The notes beneath the pieces were generated by a model. The model had not been told where the DNA came from. It did no database searches and worked only from the letters and a program-made list of their open reading frames with translations. A DNA stretch of 64,000 nt from JBEBGV01 sp040081265 (GTDB lineage: Bacteria; Acidobacteriota; Vicinamibacteria; Vicinamibacterales; UBA2999). The position numbers and the translations under genes were made by a program. Within the stretch, counting starts at the first letter, position 1, and each line of letters opens with the position of its first letter. Of this stretch, positions 62,554 to 64,000 are shown piece after piece. The stretch spans positions 5,187 through 69,186 of the forward strand of contig JBEBGV010000019.1 of the NCBI GenBank assembly GCA_040081265.1. The letters run 5' to 3'.

Positions 62554-62640
62554 GATAGGTCTACCGCCAAGTCCGCGGGCGGACCATCACACGGATGCAC
62601 CAGCTCGGTAGGGCGGCGCCCTCCGGTCAACGTTAAGCAC

Positions 62641-63864
62641 TCATGGGCTTGTGCCCTTCACGATGCTGTCGATGGCTGATGCCAATAACGTTCTCTCGAA
62701 CTCGCGGCAGTCCACGAACTGAACGAGCTTCATATAGGTTGGCAATCGGGCGCTGTAAAGATAGATTGGGACCAGGATCGGTTCTTTGGACTCGCGGTGA
62801 CGACATAGCCCAATGTTGAACTCATCCAGGCAGACTTTAGACTTCAGGTAGGAAGGTGAGTAGAACACAATCACTTTCCGACAATCATCAAGCGACTCAA
62901 AGATCTCCCGTTGCCATGCTGCCCCCGCACTCATCTCCTTCCGATCTATGAAGAGACGCAGCTCTGGGTGTCGAGCGTGAAGGAGTTCTTCGAAGTAGGA
63001 CACCTCAAGAGCGTCAGCGTGGGCGTAGCTGACGAAGAGATCGTATGAAAACTCTGAGGCTGCTTCCGACGCCGTGTCCCCGTGACGTGTCTTCAGTTTC
63101 GTGAACAGGCTCGCGAGTTCTGCGAAGTCTGGTCTCGGTAAGCAGACGATTTTGAGACACGACAAGGGAAGGCCCGTTGAGATCCATTGAATGGAGGCTT
63201 CCACAAGCTCTTTCAACATCAACTTCGGGTCCGCGTTCTGGAAGCCACTGGCCACAAGCGGCATTGCTACGAAACGGATAGGGTCTTGGCCAACAACGAA
63301 CGGTGCGGGGCTGCGATAGATGTCGCCAACCAATTCTGGCGCGTTTGCTTCCCTGGATGGCTCAAAGCAGAGAACACGTCTGAACTCTATGCCCGGAGGT
63401 CGGTCCGAGATCTCTCGGGATAGCCAGCAAGAGAAGGCGTCCCGCAAGTCGACTTCCTTGTCCTTCGCGAGTTGTTCGAGAGAGACCCCCTTGCGCTCCA
63501 AGGAGCCGATCAGAGAGCCTGGCATGGGCGCGTACTCGTTCCGAAATGCTGATACAACGAGCACGTCCACTGCCTCTTCAGGCGGGAGTTCCGAGAGATC
63601 CCCGACACACAACTGGATCTCTGCCATTCCTGATCCCTGCCGTACCACGATCGTATCGACCACCCGAAACGGCATTTCGCTGTCAGCGTCTTCGCCTTGA
63701 GACGCCACACCTGTAAAACGGCGGCCCGGGACCGATGGCGGATGAAAGGGCTGCACTCCCAGCACCTGAGCGAGCTCCTCGGCCAAAACCCCCAGAGAGC
63801 CTGGACCATGCTTGATCACGCGGCATTGGCGTGGGTCGAAGGGAAGAGCGGCAACCTCCATCAT
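62641..63864 (-). CDS. macro-like domain / TIR domain fusion protein
   Basis: A 407-residue protein in DNA of clearly lower GC than the rest of the window. Residues about 80-245 look like a macro-domain relative (IQLCVGDLS, VDVLVVSAFRNEY, PGSLIG, and ASGFQNADP near the end), a fold that binds ADP-ribose-type ligands. Residues about 272-400 are a TIR domain: YDLFVSYAHAD at its start, RLFIDRKEMSAG, VIVFYSPSYLKSKVCLDEF with a Glu at 348 in the position of the catalytic Glu of NAD-cleaving TIRs. It probably cleaves or reads NAD-derived signals. The GTG/ATG start region has no clear Shine-Dalgarno. Nothing on its strand lies next to it. Confidence 0.8.
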   Translation of the reverse strand: MMEVAALPFDPRQCRVIKHGPGSLGVLAEELAQVLGVQPFHPPSVPGRRFTGVASQGEDADSEMPFRVVDTIVVRQGSGMAEIQLCVGDLSELPPEEAVDVLVVSAFRNEYAPMPGSLIGSLERKGVSLEQLAKDKEVDLRDAFSCWLSREISDRPPGIEFRRVLCFEPSREANAPELVGDIYRSPAPFVVGQDPIRFVAMPLVASGFQNADPKLMLKELVEASIQWISTGLPLSCLKIVCLPRPDFAELASLFTKLKTRHGDTASEAASEFSYDLFVSYAHADALEVSYFEELLHARHPELRLFIDRKEMSAGAAWQREIFESLDDCRKVIVFYSPSYLKSKVCLDEFNIGLCRHRESKEPILVPIYLYSARLPTYMKLVQFVDCREFERTLLASAIDSIVKGTSP

Positions 63865-63948
63865 GTAGGCGAACAGCCGCCCCTGCGGCTTGCGGCCGGA
63901 TAGTGCGCTTGATCCGCTTCCGTGGACATCTTCCGAAAGGTGGATACG

Positions 63949-64000
63949 ATGTCCCGCATGTCGCCAAGCAAGCCCGGCCGGCGCCCTCGCCGGCAGTTCT
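63949..64000 (+). CDS. start of a possible transposase gene (partial)
   Basis: ATG at 63949 with AAAGGTGG five bases upstream opens MSRMSPSKPGRRPRRQF up to the right edge. The basic, Arg-rich start resembles IS3-type OrfA proteins, but only 17 residues are visible, so the family is a guess. It would fit a mobile-element boundary beside the TIR gene. Confidence 0.3.
   Translation, partial: MSRMSPSKPGRRPRRQF

Noticed and set aside
61000..64000. A complete integron
   Set aside because: No integrase gene and at most one imperfect attC-like site are in the window.
1..64000. CRISPR arrays, tRNA and rRNA genes, prophage
   Set aside because: No regularly spaced repeats, no tRNA-type cloverleaf in the short intergenic gaps, and no phage structural genes were seen.

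Overview
The window is GC-rich, densely coded bacterial chromosome with many 1-4 base gene overlaps. The gene set (a hopanoid/squalene-type synthase start, many Ser/Thr-kinase-type signalling proteins, ECF sigma factor, MacB-like permease, TolC/HlyD pair, caspase-TPR protein, M28 and P1 peptidases) fits a soil acidobacterium of the Vicinamibacteria type. That placement is inference from gene content, not from a marker gene. No rRNA, tRNA or CRISPR array was seen.

Layout. 0-10 kb: start of an hpnC-like gene (minus, leaves the window), cob(I)alamin adenosyltransferase, a split MutY/MutT GO-repair pair, an ABC exporter with a YgfZ-type folate protein, a secreted hydrolase, a P1 peptidase, a sodium:solute symporter and a tartrate/isopropylmalate-type dehydrogenase. 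10-17 kb: a TrmN6-like methyltransferase, an FHA protein, a metallo-beta-lactamase-fold hydrolase, a receiver-like protein, a membrane-anchored pseudokinase, a short-chain dehydrogenase, a malate/lactate-dehydrogenase-fold protein lacking the catalytic His, an M28 peptidase and an ECF sigma factor. 17-26 kb: two tandem CNNM/CorC-type membrane proteins, lipB, an E2 acyltransferase, lpd, an NtrC-type regulator, a GNAT and an HU-like protein. 26-33 kb: queF and an Smr gene, then a SNF2-helicase/adenine-methyltransferase pair that looks like a DISARM-related defence or modification module. 33-42 kb: sucA-sucB-FKBP, four small genes, pruA and a MATE exporter. 42-50 kb: parE and parC flanking a NYN-LOTUS-LOTUS protein, then DinB and DUF2461 proteins. 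50-61 kb: a methyltransferase, a caspase-PEGA-TPR protein behind a transmembrane Ser/Thr kinase, and an Ig-like protein/TolC/HlyD/MacB-permease operon that has no ATPase gene. 61-64 kb: an accessory zone of gene remnants (DUF402, WD40, a copied methyltransferase piece between two structured repeats, an attC-like hairpin) ending in a lower-GC gene for a macro-like/TIR fusion and possibly the start of a transposase.

Working together: lipB, lpd and the two E2 genes supply the lipoylated 2-oxoacid dehydrogenase complexes, with sucA as the only E1 here. ParE and ParC form topoisomerase IV. The kinase and caspase genes are one operon. The most unusual material is the macro-TIR gene and its cassette-like surroundings, the helicase-methylase pair, the pseudokinase, the degenerate dehydrogenase, and a recurring TANNNT box 5-11 bases before start codons that points to widespread leaderless transcripts.
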